Shown: positions 35,201-46,534 of the stretch, piece by piece | Layout of the letters: the number at the start of each line of letters is the position of its first letter | How positions within the stretch are numbered: the first letter of the stretch is position 1 | Source: Polytrichum commune | Taxonomy: Eukaryota > Streptophyta > Polytrichopsida > Polytrichales > Polytrichaceae | Reading direction: 5' to 3' | Assembly (NCBI GenBank): GCA_950295325.1 | Contig: OX485805.1 | Location: forward strand, 28,261,501 to 28,325,500 | Length of the DNA: 64,000 nt | Position numbers and translations under genes: made by a program | Notes under the pieces: model-generated | Seen by the model: only the letters and a program-made list of their open reading frames with translations | Database searches by the model: none | Told to the model about the DNA's origin: nothing

Positions 35201-35869
35201 AACCTCCACTTTTAAGCCATGCCACGTCATTTGCCACCTAGGCTCGGCACTAAAAAGAGCCGTATGTGTGAACCCTAGATAACTAAAACCGCTTTTAGAC
35301 TAAAACTACTTCTAACTAATGTCAGGTGGGAATGCCCCATTAGAGTGGAAGGGCCTTCTCCCTTGCCCTTAACATCTACATTCGAATACCTATCCTCCTT
35401 CCCCACTCCTTTCTTGAACTTCTAAAAAATGAAGCAGTTAGGATGAGTTTACATTAGGGTACATGTCCAAGAAAACTTGGGGTCAAAACAATCTTTTAAT
35501 GGATTTTTTTTCTTCTGAATCCAAGCTTGAAGATTGGTTTCTCAAACTAAAAGGAGTATTCTTTTCAGTGGGAACTATAAAAATTTGGTAGTAAAGTGAT
35601 GCCACATACTGTAGTGCCACTTCAATTTGGAATATCTTAAACCCATACCCCAATATAAACTCCTTGGGTCTAGAATCTTGCTCTCAACCGAGATTTTGCT
35701 CACACTCATTATTGGAGTTTCTTTGGTCTTTGAACCTTGGTGTAGACCCGCCCTAAGATCTAGTGAGTGTTTAGGCCATGACCTTTTTAGTCAACATGGA
35801 TGCAAGAGGGTGGTAATTAAAGTAGACGTGTTTGAATCAAACATAACAATAATCTAGACACCTTTAGTT
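32261..35869. other. Long intergenic stretch, no gene recognised
   Basis: Short unrelated frames on both strands. The cluster at 32622-33428 on both strands could be an eroded gene, but no family was recognised. A T24 run at 34441-34464 and an ATATATAT tract near 32458 are the only simple repeats noted. Confidence 0.35.
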
Positions 35870-36190
35870 TAAGTAGTGTGTGGTTAGGTATGGATTTAAG
35901 AACGGACACCACACAAACGTGTATTTAAAAGAGATTGGACTACGTGCTCAAAACAAGCTAACTATCCAAAGTCTAATAGTCAACATGATCGAAGGGGACC
36001 TTTTATGACCATCTAATGTGCACGAGAATCTTCGCTTTGGTAATGAATAGCCTTGTGATATAAGCCCCGGATTTCATAAGGCAAAACGGCTACGGCACAA
36101 TTTGGATTTGCTAATCATCTCGCACTAATTGCATGTTTCATAACCTACGAGAAGTGGGTGCAAAGAGTGAAAAGTATCCAAGTGACACAT
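35870..36190 (+). repeat. Dispersed repeat family C, copy 1
   Basis: Matches 50520-50850 in order: AGAGATTGGACTACGTGCTC, AGTCAACA, GGGGACCTTTTATGA-like block, AATGAATAG, ATTTGGATTTGCTAATCA, CGCACTAATT, CATGTTTCA and CTACGAGAAGTGGGTGCA. The right end resembles the unit of the 13140-14320 array. Class unknown. Confidence 0.6.
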
Positions 36191-37082
36191 GTCTACATTA
36201 AGGTAAGCACAAGTGAGATGATAACGGAGCATGGGTAACTAAGTGAGTGGCCGCGGGTAACATAATCATTTGGAGGACTAGACTTGCTTTCATGCAAACA
36301 AGTACGTGACTAAGATGTGGTTGCGTTTTGCAATCCGGGATTGATTCATCAATATACATGACTCCAACACACAAGTGGCACACGTGGAAGATGAGACATG
36401 ATCAAGTGAGCATATATATATATACACATATGTATACACTTATAACATATATGAAGTGAGTGAGTCCCCCACACATATTAGTACTGTTGGTACAAACCGT
36501 GCGGGGGCTTCAACTTGAGCCGAAAGATCCACGGCAAACGTGAGAATGATAATATCATCATGTCTTTATGGTAGACGGGGTCTTACGTGGTTCGTTTTCT
36601 TAATCACACCCGGCCCCTATGTTTGATTGGCACATGGTTTGGTGAGGATCGGAGAGGATTCCCGAATATCGGTTGAACTCAAGCAAGATAGTCTCTATCA
36701 TTATCAAATTGGTCTTGATGAGTCTCAATGGCCTTTGTCAAATGCCTTCACCATGCATGTGCCCTCGTCCCAAACGAGTTACTTGGTTTTCATACCATGG
36801 CACTACTTATCGTTAAACACCCCCAATCATTTCTCTCGATCCAAATGGTCACGAGGGTGATCCAACGGAGGATGTGCCAAATAGGGTCTCAAATGCTTGA
36901 ACAACCTTCTAATGCATTCCCCAAAGACGCCTTGGTCCCAAGCGGATGCCTTATCATATCCGATCTGCCACGGTACGGCCTTAAGATGATTTTCAAGGGC
37001 CTTTAGATTTTGCATGGTCATTGCTCTTGGTCTGTGTGTAAAGCGGCCTATAGGTCACTCGGAACTACCCCTTCAAGCAACG
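36191..37082. other. Intergenic, nothing recognised
   Basis: TATATATA/CATATA tract near 36411-36455. The overlapping plus and minus frames at 36627-37021 have no recognisable domain and no gene is called. Confidence 0.35.
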
Positions 37083-37492
37083 TCCAGGGAGGTTTTTGGG
37101 CATAACCAGTCCATTTCCTAGTGTTTCCAGGTCCAACCGGTTACATGTTGCGATATTTCAGTTTTCTTTTTATCAATTTGAGGTCCTCTATACGATCGGT
37201 AATTTTCCTAAAGTCTTGAACTCCAACGAGTTATTTCTCAAACTCAATCAGTTCATCCATAACTGCACTGAGTTATCATATTAGCGTGGGTTACCATTTG
37301 GAGTTATGTACCGCTACAACTTTACACCAAACACATGAATTTTTTCCACTCAAGATACATAAATAATTAGGATGCACATCAAAGAACACGTTACGGCTTA
37401 CTTATAAAAAAGAGAAAAGATAGTGTCGGTGAATAGCTATAGCAACACGTAACTCCAAACGCTAACCCATGCTAATAACAGGACAATTCAGT
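37083..37492 (+). mobile_element. Composite element: AACCGGTT module joined to a long-inverted-repeat module
   Basis: 37083-37262 is an AACCGGTT-family left module (GGGCATAACCAGTCC, TCCAACCGGTTACATG, TCTCAAACTCAATCAGTTCA). At CATAACTG it passes directly into a second module, 37262-37492. That module's ends pair as GCACTGAGTTATCATATTAG and the complement of GACACTGAATTGTCC, followed by TGGGTTACCATTTGGAGTTA against its partner TAACTCCAAACGCTAACCCA. The same junction recurs at about 62840. Confidence 0.65.
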
Positions 37493-37499
37493 GTCGCTC

Positions 37500-38620
37500 A
37501 TTCATCGCCTCCAAGGCCTCTTGTATGAATACATCCAAAACCCAAACCCATATTTGGTTTCCAAGGAAGAAGATGAAAGGAAAAGAAAAGAAAAAGAAAG
37601 GGATGGAAACCTCATGAAGTAGTAAGGAAGGGGCATAATAAGATACATGTAGAGAGAGAGGGGGGGGGGAAGAGAGAGAGATGATGATGAGAGTGGGTTG
37701 TGGATAGGGCTCATCATGGGCAGCGGAATCTGGCGATCCAAGGAGGGGCTTACTTAGAAAAAGAAAGGGAGGTAGCGAGGGAGGTAGGGAGGAGAGGAAA
37801 GGAAAAGGAAGGGGGGCGCCGGGGCTGTATTTGGGACATAAATTCTGGCTCTCCGTGGTCGTGCTAGGAGGTGGGAGCCAATAATGAGGGAAGTCCACTT
37901 GGCAATGCCTCCAAGCCCAGCTAATGTTGGGATTGGGGGCCTGCTGCTTGGCAGCATGCGTGGCTGGGTGCAGGCCCGGGCCGGGAAAGGGAAGGGGAAG
38001 GGGCGCCAGTGCCTTTTGGGAGCCCCCCTGCCCTCCCGTCCCTCGCTCTATATATAACACCACAACATGGCTCCCCTCATGATCATGCCTTGCCTGGGAG
38101 GGGGCCCGCCCTCATCCCTCCTAATTAGGTATATAAGCACTGCCAATGATATGATATATCACAACATGCACCACTCCTCCATCCAACTTCCCTTCCCTAA
38201 TAAGCTTGTCAAAATAAGACAAAAAGGCCCCACATCATCAGGACACCCCCTGCCCTGGTAGTGTACTTCTAATCTGAAGGACAAGCAACTGATTACCCAA
38301 GGGAATGTTGGGGGTGGGTTGTTGTTGTTATGCGCTGCGGCTCCATTTAGCCTAGCCAAGCCCCCCCCCCCCCACTCCCGCTAACAATAGAGGGACCACT
38401 ATCCTGATGGGCCACTCATGCCGCCCCTCCCATTGGCCCCCCATTTTAGCCTCTCCGCCACCTGGTCCCTGCCATCCATCCATCCATTCATCCATCCATT
38501 TAAAATCCTTTTTACCCCCCCCCTCTCTTCTTCTTCTTCCCGTGTCCGGAGAGATTGTTTGAGAGAAATTGGTGAGATCCTAGTGCTCCCCAGTATCGGG
38601 TTTTTCTTTACACCTTGACA
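37500..38620. other. Low-complexity intergenic, no gene
   Basis: The purine-rich plus strand (37560-37830) gives a long proline/serine-rich minus frame (37488-38063), judged spurious. Also a C13 tract (38361-38373) and a (ATCC)n run (38472-38502). Confidence 0.5.
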
Positions 38621-38623
38621 CTC

Positions 38624-38853
38624 AGTGTTCGGGGAGATTTTGGGGCATAATTGGTTGAGATCCTAGTGTTTGCAAGTCTAACCGGTTACATGTTGTTGAC
38701 ATCCTTCGGTTTTCCTTTATTAAATTGGGGTATATTCTATAAATTCCCTTAAAATGATTGGTATTTTTCCCTGCAATTTTGAATTCGAACTAGTTATTTC
38801 TCAAACTCGACCGGTTCATATGTAACTAAATGCCGGTTCTCCCCGGTCATAGC
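38624..38853 (+). mobile_element. AACCGGTT-family MITE, 230 bases, perfect 9-base duplication
   Basis: Best-preserved copy. TTGACACTC flanks it exactly at 38615-38623 and 38854-38862. Left end AGTGTTCGGGGAGATTTTGG; right end GCCGGTTCTCCCCGGTCAT, so GGGGAGA pairs with TCTCCCC. Internal landmarks are CTAACCGGTTACATGTTG, CATCCTTCGGTTTTCC, TTCTCAAACTCGACCGGTTC. A 9-base duplication points to a Mutator-type transposase acting in trans. Confidence 0.85.
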
Positions 38854-38861
38854 TTGACACT

Positions 38862-39060
38862 CTGTAATGTCACTCCCTCTCTTATATGCCAAAACCCTAA
38901 CCCTAGGGAATGGATGTGCTCGGTTTAAGCACCCCCTCCTTGTTGTCACATTTCCCTCTCATATGTCACAAGTTTTTGACATTGAAGTCAAAGAATTGAA
39001 ACTACACACTCGCATGCATCACGTTGTCATGATAGTGATGTCGTGTCACCATCGTGTGCT
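38862..39060 (+). repeat. Dispersed repeat family D, copy 1
   Basis: Matches 42405-42600: TAATGTCACTCCCTCTCTTATA, AGGGAATGGATGTGC, CTCCTTGTTGTCACATTTCC, TATGTCACAAGTTTTTGA. Class unknown. Confidence 0.55.
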
Positions 39061-39409
39061 CTGTGTGATAATGGCACTTGATGGTCAACTTGATGGTCCA
39101 AATGGAAGAAGGACTTGAGACTACCTAAGAGTGAGTTTCCATGTAGGTTGCTCGCCCCCTATGTTCTAGATAATATTGGGTCAAAAGTGTTTGAATGTAC
39201 TTAAGCACAAACCGCCATCCAACTGCATTTTGGTGGTCCCCTAGAATGTGGAGGGCTATGGACACGGACCACGAGACTTCCATGTGCCCACTGAAGAATC
39301 TCAAACCTACAAGTGCTAGTCACCGAAGGATTGAAGATTGGTTTTAGGAGGAGGAGGTTTTAACCTAGAGAAGGAGGTTAGTAATTGGACCCAAATTTGA
39401 GAAGATGGG

Positions 39410-39740
39410 AGTAGCTACACTAACTATGATATTTAGCATCACATGGTATTTAATGTCACTATGGTAACTTTTCATATGACACTTCTTATGAATAAGTGAA
39501 CACATATTGTTATGGATGATGGATGGTTGAAATTTGGATGAAAAATCAACTTGTTAAGTGATAGTAATTGCAACATTGTAAAGCTATAATCCCCCAAAAT
39601 TTTCACAACGAATGACAAATAAAGTTGTGTTAACATTTAGTGTTGGTGACATTGTACCGCATTGTACAATTAGTATTGAGCAAGGCAATTAGATTTAGTG
39701 ACACTAACTATCATATTTAGCATAGTTGGCACATACAAAG
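39410..39740 (+). mobile_element. Old non-autonomous DNA element, related to 62841-63438
   Basis: CTACACTAACTATGATATTTAGC, GACACTTCTTATGAATA, AAGTGATAGTAATTGCAAC, TTAACATTTAGTGTTGGTG and CACTAACTATCATATTTAGC match the interior of the right-hand composite element in order. No clear terminal duplication was found. Confidence 0.6.
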
Positions 39741-41860
39741 GCTACCCCCACCATATTACCTCTACATGGTAAGTTGGGTGGGTTTATCCTTATTCACACT
39801 AGAATCTAGTGGGAGAGCGGCCTACATGGAACTCACCCTAATTCTCAAATAAGGAAAGAATTCATACGCAATAGAGTTATAGAGGGGGGACACACCATTA
39901 AGAAACTTTGCCTCAACTTGAAGTACATCATGAAAGTAAAAATGGCATAGCCCATGATTGCGGATTGTAAGTGCATCTATTTTCCTCCTTTCTTTCACTT
40001 TACTATACATTAACCCTTATGTTTTGTATTTTAGTTGGTTACACGTTTCCACTTTAGATGCTATTGATGGGGCCCATCTCAAAGATTAAGAAACTAGTTG
40101 CTAGACACGTGGCACCACCATGGGATGGGCTTTGGGTAGTTACTTAACCCTCCTCCGCCAATGACTTACCACTTATTAAGATGGGGAAGCCAACAATAGG
40201 CTAGCAACCACCCGCCATGCATGGGAGAAACAACACTGGGCCAATCATGTGTAGCCTAACCCCCCACAAAATTAGTGAAGGATTAAACTTAATCATGGGC
40301 GCCAAGTGTGCAATAGGGAGGAGTAGGCCCTAGGTTTAGAAAGTCCAACTAGGATGCAAATATAACCCAACTTCCACATTCAAATTAGGTGGCAATTCAA
40401 CAACATTGCCAATATGATAGCACTCTTTATAATAAAGGCATCAGATTGCCATCCCCTCCCCTCCCCTCCTTTACTGGGTCTTTCTCTTTCCCTTTCCTCC
40501 CCTTTCTTTCCCTTTCCTTTTCTTTCCCTCCTCTTTTTGTCTAGGCCTTACTAACTTAGCTCGCTAGGGCCAAAAGGTTTTCTTGTACTCCTCCTTCCCT
40601 TTGTTTTTGGCACGTGGACTTCCATCATGCGTTCATGATTTCTCTTGACCTTTATTTGACCATCGGCCCCGCCCCATACCTTTCCGAGCTTGAATCCGGT
40701 GCCTCAAGGGCCACTTGGTCACATGTGTGGGAGATCATGTGATTTGTAATCCCGCACATGTTGTTTTTGTATGCCTCAAAGACCAACCGATTAAACTATC
40801 GTTTGAACCTTGGATTCCTTCCAACTCATTACTTCGTGAAGTTGCACAAACTTTCTTCCCGATCGATGGAAGGGTGTGACTGATGGGCAACTTGCAAAGA
40901 CATGATGGCAACACTACTCACACTAACTAATATAGGTATCTAATTTAGTGTGGCATGTTTAATAGGAGCCGATGTGTCAAATTGAGTCAGATCCTAGGCC
41001 ACCAAACATGCTCAACTAGTTTGAAGAAGGTTATGCATGTCCTCCCCCATTTTCCAACATATTCATACTACTGTCCTAATTAAAAATAACTCATTAATAG
41101 AGTGCGATGAAGTGGTCATCAAGTATACATATCACTTCAAAAACATCGCATGAAACATCATTGTCAAATAAAAACCATTTAAAAGCGTTTAACGAGACAA
41201 CATCATCTCAATATATTGTACTTTAACAAGGAGTGTGCTCGTCAACTTGCAGAATACTATTCCAACGCTAGGTTAAATTGGACTCTTTTGTGATATACAT
41301 ATCTTCCAATTCTCGACGTTTTGCTCATGGATTCTAGTAACGAGTCAACTTGAAAGATGTAAATATATGACTTGGATATGTACATACATGTTCTACATAC
41401 TTAAGGTCAATTCACATATGATTTTTATGTACCTTGTGAAGTTTGTGGTTGCATACTAAATAGAGATACTTTGGATGTTGATTTACGTACCACAAACGCA
41501 ACCCCTTGCATCAACGAAGAAAAATCAACCACTTGATACTTGCTCACAAATCCATTCCTTGTACATGATCCATACAATAGTTTAAGAGCATTGAGCAACT
41601 AGATTTTCATGATTCATATCATACACAACTCGTACAAGAAAATGGACTCCACTATGTAGACGTCGTGATGGATTGACTAATCACTATGTTTTTGCATTTG
41701 TTTCCTATGCCATATAAGCAAGTGAACTGGTGGAGTATCCTTCCCCTCTACAATAGTAGACTGCGGTGGTGGTCATTTGGCCACACTCCTCACTTGTCCA
41801 CAAAGGACACATCCACCTTGACATGTGTAATGGCATGTGGGTGAAGGTGCTCTATGTAGC
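39741..41860. other. Intergenic, nothing recognised
   Basis: Only short frames. A pyrimidine-rich stretch (CCCTTTCC/CCCTCC words) occupies about 40455-40535. Confidence 0.4.
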
Positions 41861-43081
41861 ATTACTTGATTTAACACCTCTTTATGTTAGTGTTTGATAT
41901 ACATCGCATGACCATGCTTTTAACACTTTCGTTGGATTTTTGGTGGTGCTCTTTATACATTTGGCCCCTCTAAAACGGTGTAGTAGAAGGTTCTCCAAAA
42001 TAGGTGAATTGACCAAAATGTTGTTGAGTGCTAAGCCTTATTATTATGCTCCTCCATGCCTCCTCAAAAATATACTTGCAACTCCTTCTCTTTGTGGACA
42101 TTAAAGGTGTGTATCCCCATGGATGTGTGAACATGTAGAGAGACTACTTTCCTCTAAGTTGAAGTTATCATATTTAACACCCTCTCATGTTGGTTATTGG
42201 TGTACAATGTGTGGTCATGCCCTTATCATGTTTTATTTATACTTCTTGGTAATGTTTTATACCCACGGTCCATCCGATATGGTCCCATTGGAGATTCTCC
42301 AAATCGAGTGGATCAATCAAAATGATGTAGACTCGTAAGCCTTAAGGTATTTGGCTCCTTTGACCCCTTCACATGGATACACCCTCACTTCCAAAATGGC
42401 AACCTCCATAATGCCACTCCCTCTCTTATATCCCAACACCATAGGGAACGAATGTGCACAGTTGAAATCTCCGTCCTTGTTGTTACATTTCCTTTCCATA
42501 TATCACAACTTTTGATACAAAAATCATGTGCTCACACGCATTGCATTGTCATCATTGTCATTATTGCAATGTTGATTTTTTGTTATTTCATTATGTCACA
42601 TGCTACACTAATCATCTATTATCTTTCATCCATGTTAACACTACAAATCTCTTTAATATCACATGCACTTTGGTTGCCATAGGCATGATATTAGGGAGGT
42701 TAGAGTGTACTTAGGGCATCTCTCGGGGTTCTCGTATATATCCCATACATGGTTAATACAACGGTTGCTTGCACGTACATGGTCGGATACATTGTTCTTT
42801 ACCCCACTTGGCGGCGCCATGAAAACATTGCATGTTGGGAGCATTACACAAATGTATAGGGAGGACAAACCATTCACTCAAAACACATGTAGATTTGTGC
42901 AGGGCTGCAAAGGAGGTCCTCAGTACTGGGTATGTGTATTATGTGTAGTTTGCCCACGACACAAATGTCGTTTAGGGAGATGCGTGGGACCAAAAATAGA
43001 CACTCTTTTCAATCCCGCCTTTCCCTGGTCCATTGCTACAACAATTGTTAGTGCATGCGCATGGAAATGCCCTTCTAACAC

Positions 43082-43174
43082 GGCTGAGGCGAAACAACCC
43101 GCACATTGGTTCCTTGGAGGCAAGGGTCTAGGCATCCAACAAGGAACGAGTATATGGGTTGGTTCGCCCAATCC
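43082..43174 (+). mobile_element. 93-base MULE-like mini-MITE, solo copy
   Basis: Starts GGCTGAGGCGAAACAACCC and ends GGGTTGGTTCGCCCAATCC, which pair as imperfect inverted repeats. The core TTCCTTGGAGGCAAGGG...AGGCATCCAACAAG is the same as in the array at 1652-3648. The flanks are TTCTAACAC (43073-43081) and TCCTAACAC (43175-43183), eight of nine identical. Confidence 0.8.
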
Positions 43175-43393
43175 TCCTAACACCTCCCTAATACACCGAA
43201 CGTAAAAGACATGCAACCCTCTCATGTGTGAAACATATACAATATCTACACTTTTAAAATGAAAGTTCCCCAAACCAATTCAATACCCCTTTGTGTAATT
43301 CATGCATGGTGGACAACGTGTGGTCATTCATGCCACCCTAATAATGTTTTCCTCAGTTTTCTGGTGGCCTCCACTACACACCTCTTTGTTGTT

Positions 43394-43406
43394 GGGGGGG
43401 GGGGGG
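43394..43406. repeat. G13 homopolymer
   Basis: One of about a dozen G or C tracts of ten or more bases in the window. Confidence 0.95.
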
Positions 43407-43562
43407 TGTTTCTTTCCGAATCAAGTGGATCTATCAGACGAGATGCTGCTGACTCCTGATTAGGCTTATTATTCCGGGCCTTTTCACAGGCCCATAACAC
43501 TTAACTTACTTACAATTCCTTCTCTCTGCCGGCACTGAAGGCAGGCAGGCCCAGGCAGGCCC

Positions 43563-43603
43563 ATGATGATGATGATGATGATCATCATCATCATCATCAT
43601 CAG
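43563..43603. repeat. Self-complementary (ATG)n/(ATC)n microsatellite
   Basis: Six ATG repeats run directly into ATC repeats so that GAT units pair with ATC units: a perfect 40-base palindrome flanked by CAGGCAGGCC words. Confidence 0.95.
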
Positions 43604-43627
43604 TAGGCCAGGCTTCTTCAACACTTA

Positions 43628-44138
43628 GGGCCACTTCACACACGAGCCAAGAGCCGTGACCATGAAGTTGGGAGAGCCCAAAAGAAAGTGTCCAAAGGCC
43701 ATCCAACACACCTCCACAACCATGTAGGTGTGGTCACAGACCCTCAAGTGTAGTGCGAAGTCATATGTGACCGGACCCTCAACCAAATGCTATTTCAATG
43801 AATTCCTATTCATGCGGGTCCTCACACATGATAAAAATGGAATAAATCAACGGTTGTGAGCGTTTGGAGTGTCATGGTCTCCCGATGGTTTTGGGTTAGA
43901 CCTACCTCCAAGAGCTGGTTTTTGAAAATAGTCCAAGTGACAATGAAACATGATCCGTTCGATCCTGGATAGGAATCCATGTAGACTTTTACATCCATCT
44001 TGCATTCACACACTCCGTTGGTCCCTCGAGCGTAGTGTGAAGCGAACTTGGACCGGCTCCGATGTTTCCACCCACCAACGAGAGTGCTTCAAGTGGTGTA
44101 ATGGTCACGGGCTCTCAGTCTCGTGTGTGAAGTGGCCC
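43628..44138 (+). mobile_element. Tourist/PIF-Harbinger-like MITE, 511 bases, reference copy
   Basis: Terminal inverted repeats GGGCCACTTCACACACGAG and its exact complement (CTCGTGTGTGAAGTGGCCC) are flanked by TTA at 43625-43627 and 44139-44141. Subterminal arms also pair (AGAGCCGTGACCAT against ATGGTCACGGGCTCT). There is no transposase and the short frames are chance. It is the least rearranged of four family members (29280-30001, 47788-48505 and the fragment at 15428-15590 are the others). Confidence 0.92.
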
Positions 44139-44504
44139 TTACAACGTCAGCTTTTAATGGTGGTGGTGATTACCCATCATTCGTCAATTCATCATCAGTG
44201 CCGTGCCGTGGACGGCTGGCCACAGGCCCAGCCGGTGAGAATAGTTTGAGAGATTCCACTTCTAACTTATTATGTATATCATTACCATACAACCCCCACC
44301 GCTACTACTCCTACTACAACATACTACCACTCCTACTTGCCCTCCTTCAATTTACACTCCTCCACCCTTCCGTCTGGGTTATTATTATTATTATGATTTG
44401 TCATTATAACCTGCACCCAGGATGACCTATGATGCCCATCCATCATGGATACCCATCTACCACCCTATCAAATTCTAGTTCTCGCTCTTTCACTCATGCC
44501 TCGA

Positions 44505-44640
44505 TCACACCAAACTTGCCGTCCGGTTCCAACCATGAAATTGTTGGGGATTATGTTCAAAATTAGATGTTGGCCTACCACTTTCCACACTATTACAGCC
44601 GGGGATGCTAACAAACAGTGTTTGAATTGGTTGGTGTGAT
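44505..44640 (+). mobile_element. Small foldback MITE family E, copy 1
   Basis: Ends GATCACACCAAAC and its complement TTGGTGTGATC, about 135 bases apart. Interior GTCCGGTTCCAACCATG, TTGTTGGGGATTATGTTCA, ACTATTACAGCCG. A second copy, in the opposite orientation, interrupts the AACCGGTT element at 60791-61150. No target duplication identified. Confidence 0.6.
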
Positions 44641-44649
44641 CAATCCCTC

Positions 44650-45335
44650 ACACACACACAATTGTTAGTACCTATCGTATGCGTGTAGGTGACTGATTCA
44701 CCTAGCCCCTCCCTCGCGAACTCAAACCATCAAACACCTTCATATGATGTGAGTATGTGGGCCTTATGTAATCACACTTCTTTATCATGCACATGTATTT
44801 GAGTGGTATATGGCTAAAGTTTGTAGTGAGGAAATGACACTAAAAAGAACACGTGTCTCAAAATGCTTGGGGTTCATGGCGTCTATGTAGACTCTTCCAT
44901 AGTGGTTGAAGGGGCTTTAGAAAGAAACGAGCCCCTACATGTCGAGGGCATCTTTATTCTATTTATGTCCTTCAAATTGAATTGGGGTCTTTGCTACTAT
45001 TTTTGTATGTGAATAGTCTACAAGTAGAAAATCCCATGCTATAGAATATCTCACTGGTTTTGACCGATGTATATAGGTGAATGCATGGTATCGGAAACGA
45101 ATATCAATAAAGGATATCAAAGAACCTACTCATGGCTGTTCAAACCAATCAAATATTGATATTCGGTGGGTATCTCAAGAAGAGAGAATGTTTGTATACC
45201 TTTTTATTATTATTTGGGGTCAACACCGTTCTAAACCATAGTGATACTACGAGGGATTTCATCAAGGCGCGAAGGTTCTTTCATGACATATAGATACGAT
45301 TGGTGTAAAAAACACAAACAAAAAGATCATCGAAA
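44650..45335. other. Intergenic, nothing recognised
   Basis: No gene or bounded repeat seen. Confidence 0.4.
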
Positions 45336-45339
45336 ACCC

Positions 45340-45840
45340 ATGCTTTGCTTGAATCATAAAATAAACAAGAAACCTTCATTATAGAAACACGAACGGTAAC
45401 CCCCCAAAAAAGGATGATGTTAGTCAACACTAGCATTTACCTCCTCGATACATGGGTTACATAGACATCATAAACCCCAAGCCCATTATATGAGACCCTC
45501 ATCACGAAAACATGAACAACACCCCCCCCCCCAAAAAAAATGTGATACTAGTTCAACACTCGCATTTACCTCCCCAATGAATGAGCCTACATAGACATCA
45601 TGAACGGGTTGGGGCGAAACAACCCGTACGCTGATTCCTTGGAGGCAAGAGTTTAGGCATCCAACAAGAAACGAGTGTATGGGTTGGTTCGCCTGAACCC
45701 ATCATGAACCCGAAGCCCATTATATGATATCCTCATTATAGATACACGAATGATATCAGGCAAAAAAAACGACACCCATCCAACGTCGCCTTTTACCTTC
45801 CCCGTCCCGTGGATGGGTTTACATTGACACCGTGAACCCC
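45340..45840. repeat. Tandem array, three diverged units of about 130 bases
   Basis: GACATCATAAACC, GACATCATGAAC and GACACCGTGAACCC begin at 45464, 45594 and 45826. The second interval is 232 bases, but 128 after removing the 104 bases contributed by the mini-element and its duplication, against 130 for the first. Units share CAACACTAGCATTTACCTCC, CCCATTATATGA and CTCAT(T/C)A blocks. C tracts lie in unit 2 and at 45837-45851. Confidence 0.8.
45606..45700 (+). mobile_element. 95-base MULE-like mini-MITE, solo copy with empty-site comparison
   Basis: Inverted ends GGGTTGGGGCGAAACAACCC and GGGTTGGTTCGCCTGAACCC, flanked by exact ATCATGAAC at 45597-45605 and 45701-45709. The neighbouring array unit at 45464 lacks the insertion and reads ATCATAAAC once, followed by the same CC(C/G)AAGCCCATTATATGA, so it acts as an unoccupied site. 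This is the clearest evidence that the family is a real mobile element. Confidence 0.88.
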
Positions 45841-45851
45841 CCCCCCCCCCC

Positions 45852-46530
45852 TCCCCTCATCATATACCCTTCATATACACAATATCTTGCAGCTCATAAG
45901 TTAATCAGTAAGCCTGGCACAGACAAGGCTTTATGGGAGGAAGATGGTGTGTCTGGAAGGTATGTCTCCCTCTGCTGCTCAGTGGCAGCTCCAGTGCCTC
46001 TGCCAAACCTGCAATTGAGAGTCATGATCATGAGGCCCCAAAGCCCGCCCTCTGAGTGAGTGAGTGAGTGAGTGAGTGACATAGATGTTACTTTCTCTCT
46101 TACTCCGGCTGCCACTTTTCATACCCCCGTACGTACTCTCCCCCAGCGCTCTCGCTCTCTATCCCCCTCATCATGGGCATGACACTCACTCAGCTTTTAA
46201 CTATCATATCCCTAACTTATACCCCAGCGGCTCTGATCCCTGTATAAGTTGCCTGCCTGCCTGCCTGCCACAGCGGAAGAGGAGAGGTGAGCTCATGACC
46301 CTGCCACTCGACCTAATTAATTAACTTACCCCCCCCCCCGCCGAGTCGCGTCACCCCTTAATTAGTTACTCATCACTGCTTTGCCTCCGTTGCGGAATAT
46401 GAGTGAAACCGGGAACAATAACACCGCGCATTCAATAAACGGTGGTGGTGGTGGTTTGAAGTAGCAGCCGGGCCGGGCTGCCTTCTTTCCTCTTTGTCTT
46501 CCTCGTCTGCAACGACACTGATGGTCCCAA
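45852..46530. other. Intergenic with simple repeats
   Basis: (GAGT)6 at about 46053-46077, (GCCT)n near 46250-46268 and C11 at 46329-46339. Short frames here are low complexity. No gene. Confidence 0.45.
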
Positions 46531-46534
46531 TTAG

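Larger units (their letters stand above)
41860..43500 (+). repeat. Three diverged copies of a 200-base repeat, with family D between
   Basis: Blocks of the type AACACC(T)CT..ATGTT, GGTGTACAATGTGTGGTCATGCC, TTTTGGTGGT/TTCTTGGTAAT, CTTTATACATTTGG/TTTATACCCACGG and TCTCCAAATCGAGTGGATCAA occur at about 41870-42110, 42170-42400 and 43290-43470. Family D copy 2 lies at 42405-42600. A frame at 42663-43205 crosses the mini-element at 43082 and is not taken as a gene. Confidence 0.5.

Noticed and set aside
37488-38063. 191-residue proline/serine-rich minus frame
   Set aside because: Low-complexity shadow of a purine-rich stretch; no domain.
38624-38853. AACCGGTT as a Grainyhead-type binding site
   Set aside because: The word matches the animal/fungal Grainyhead consensus, but that family is not known from plants; here it belongs to a transposon family.
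42663-43205. 180-residue plus frame
   Set aside because: Its 3' part is the 93-base mini-element and its rest has no recognisable homology; more likely chance.
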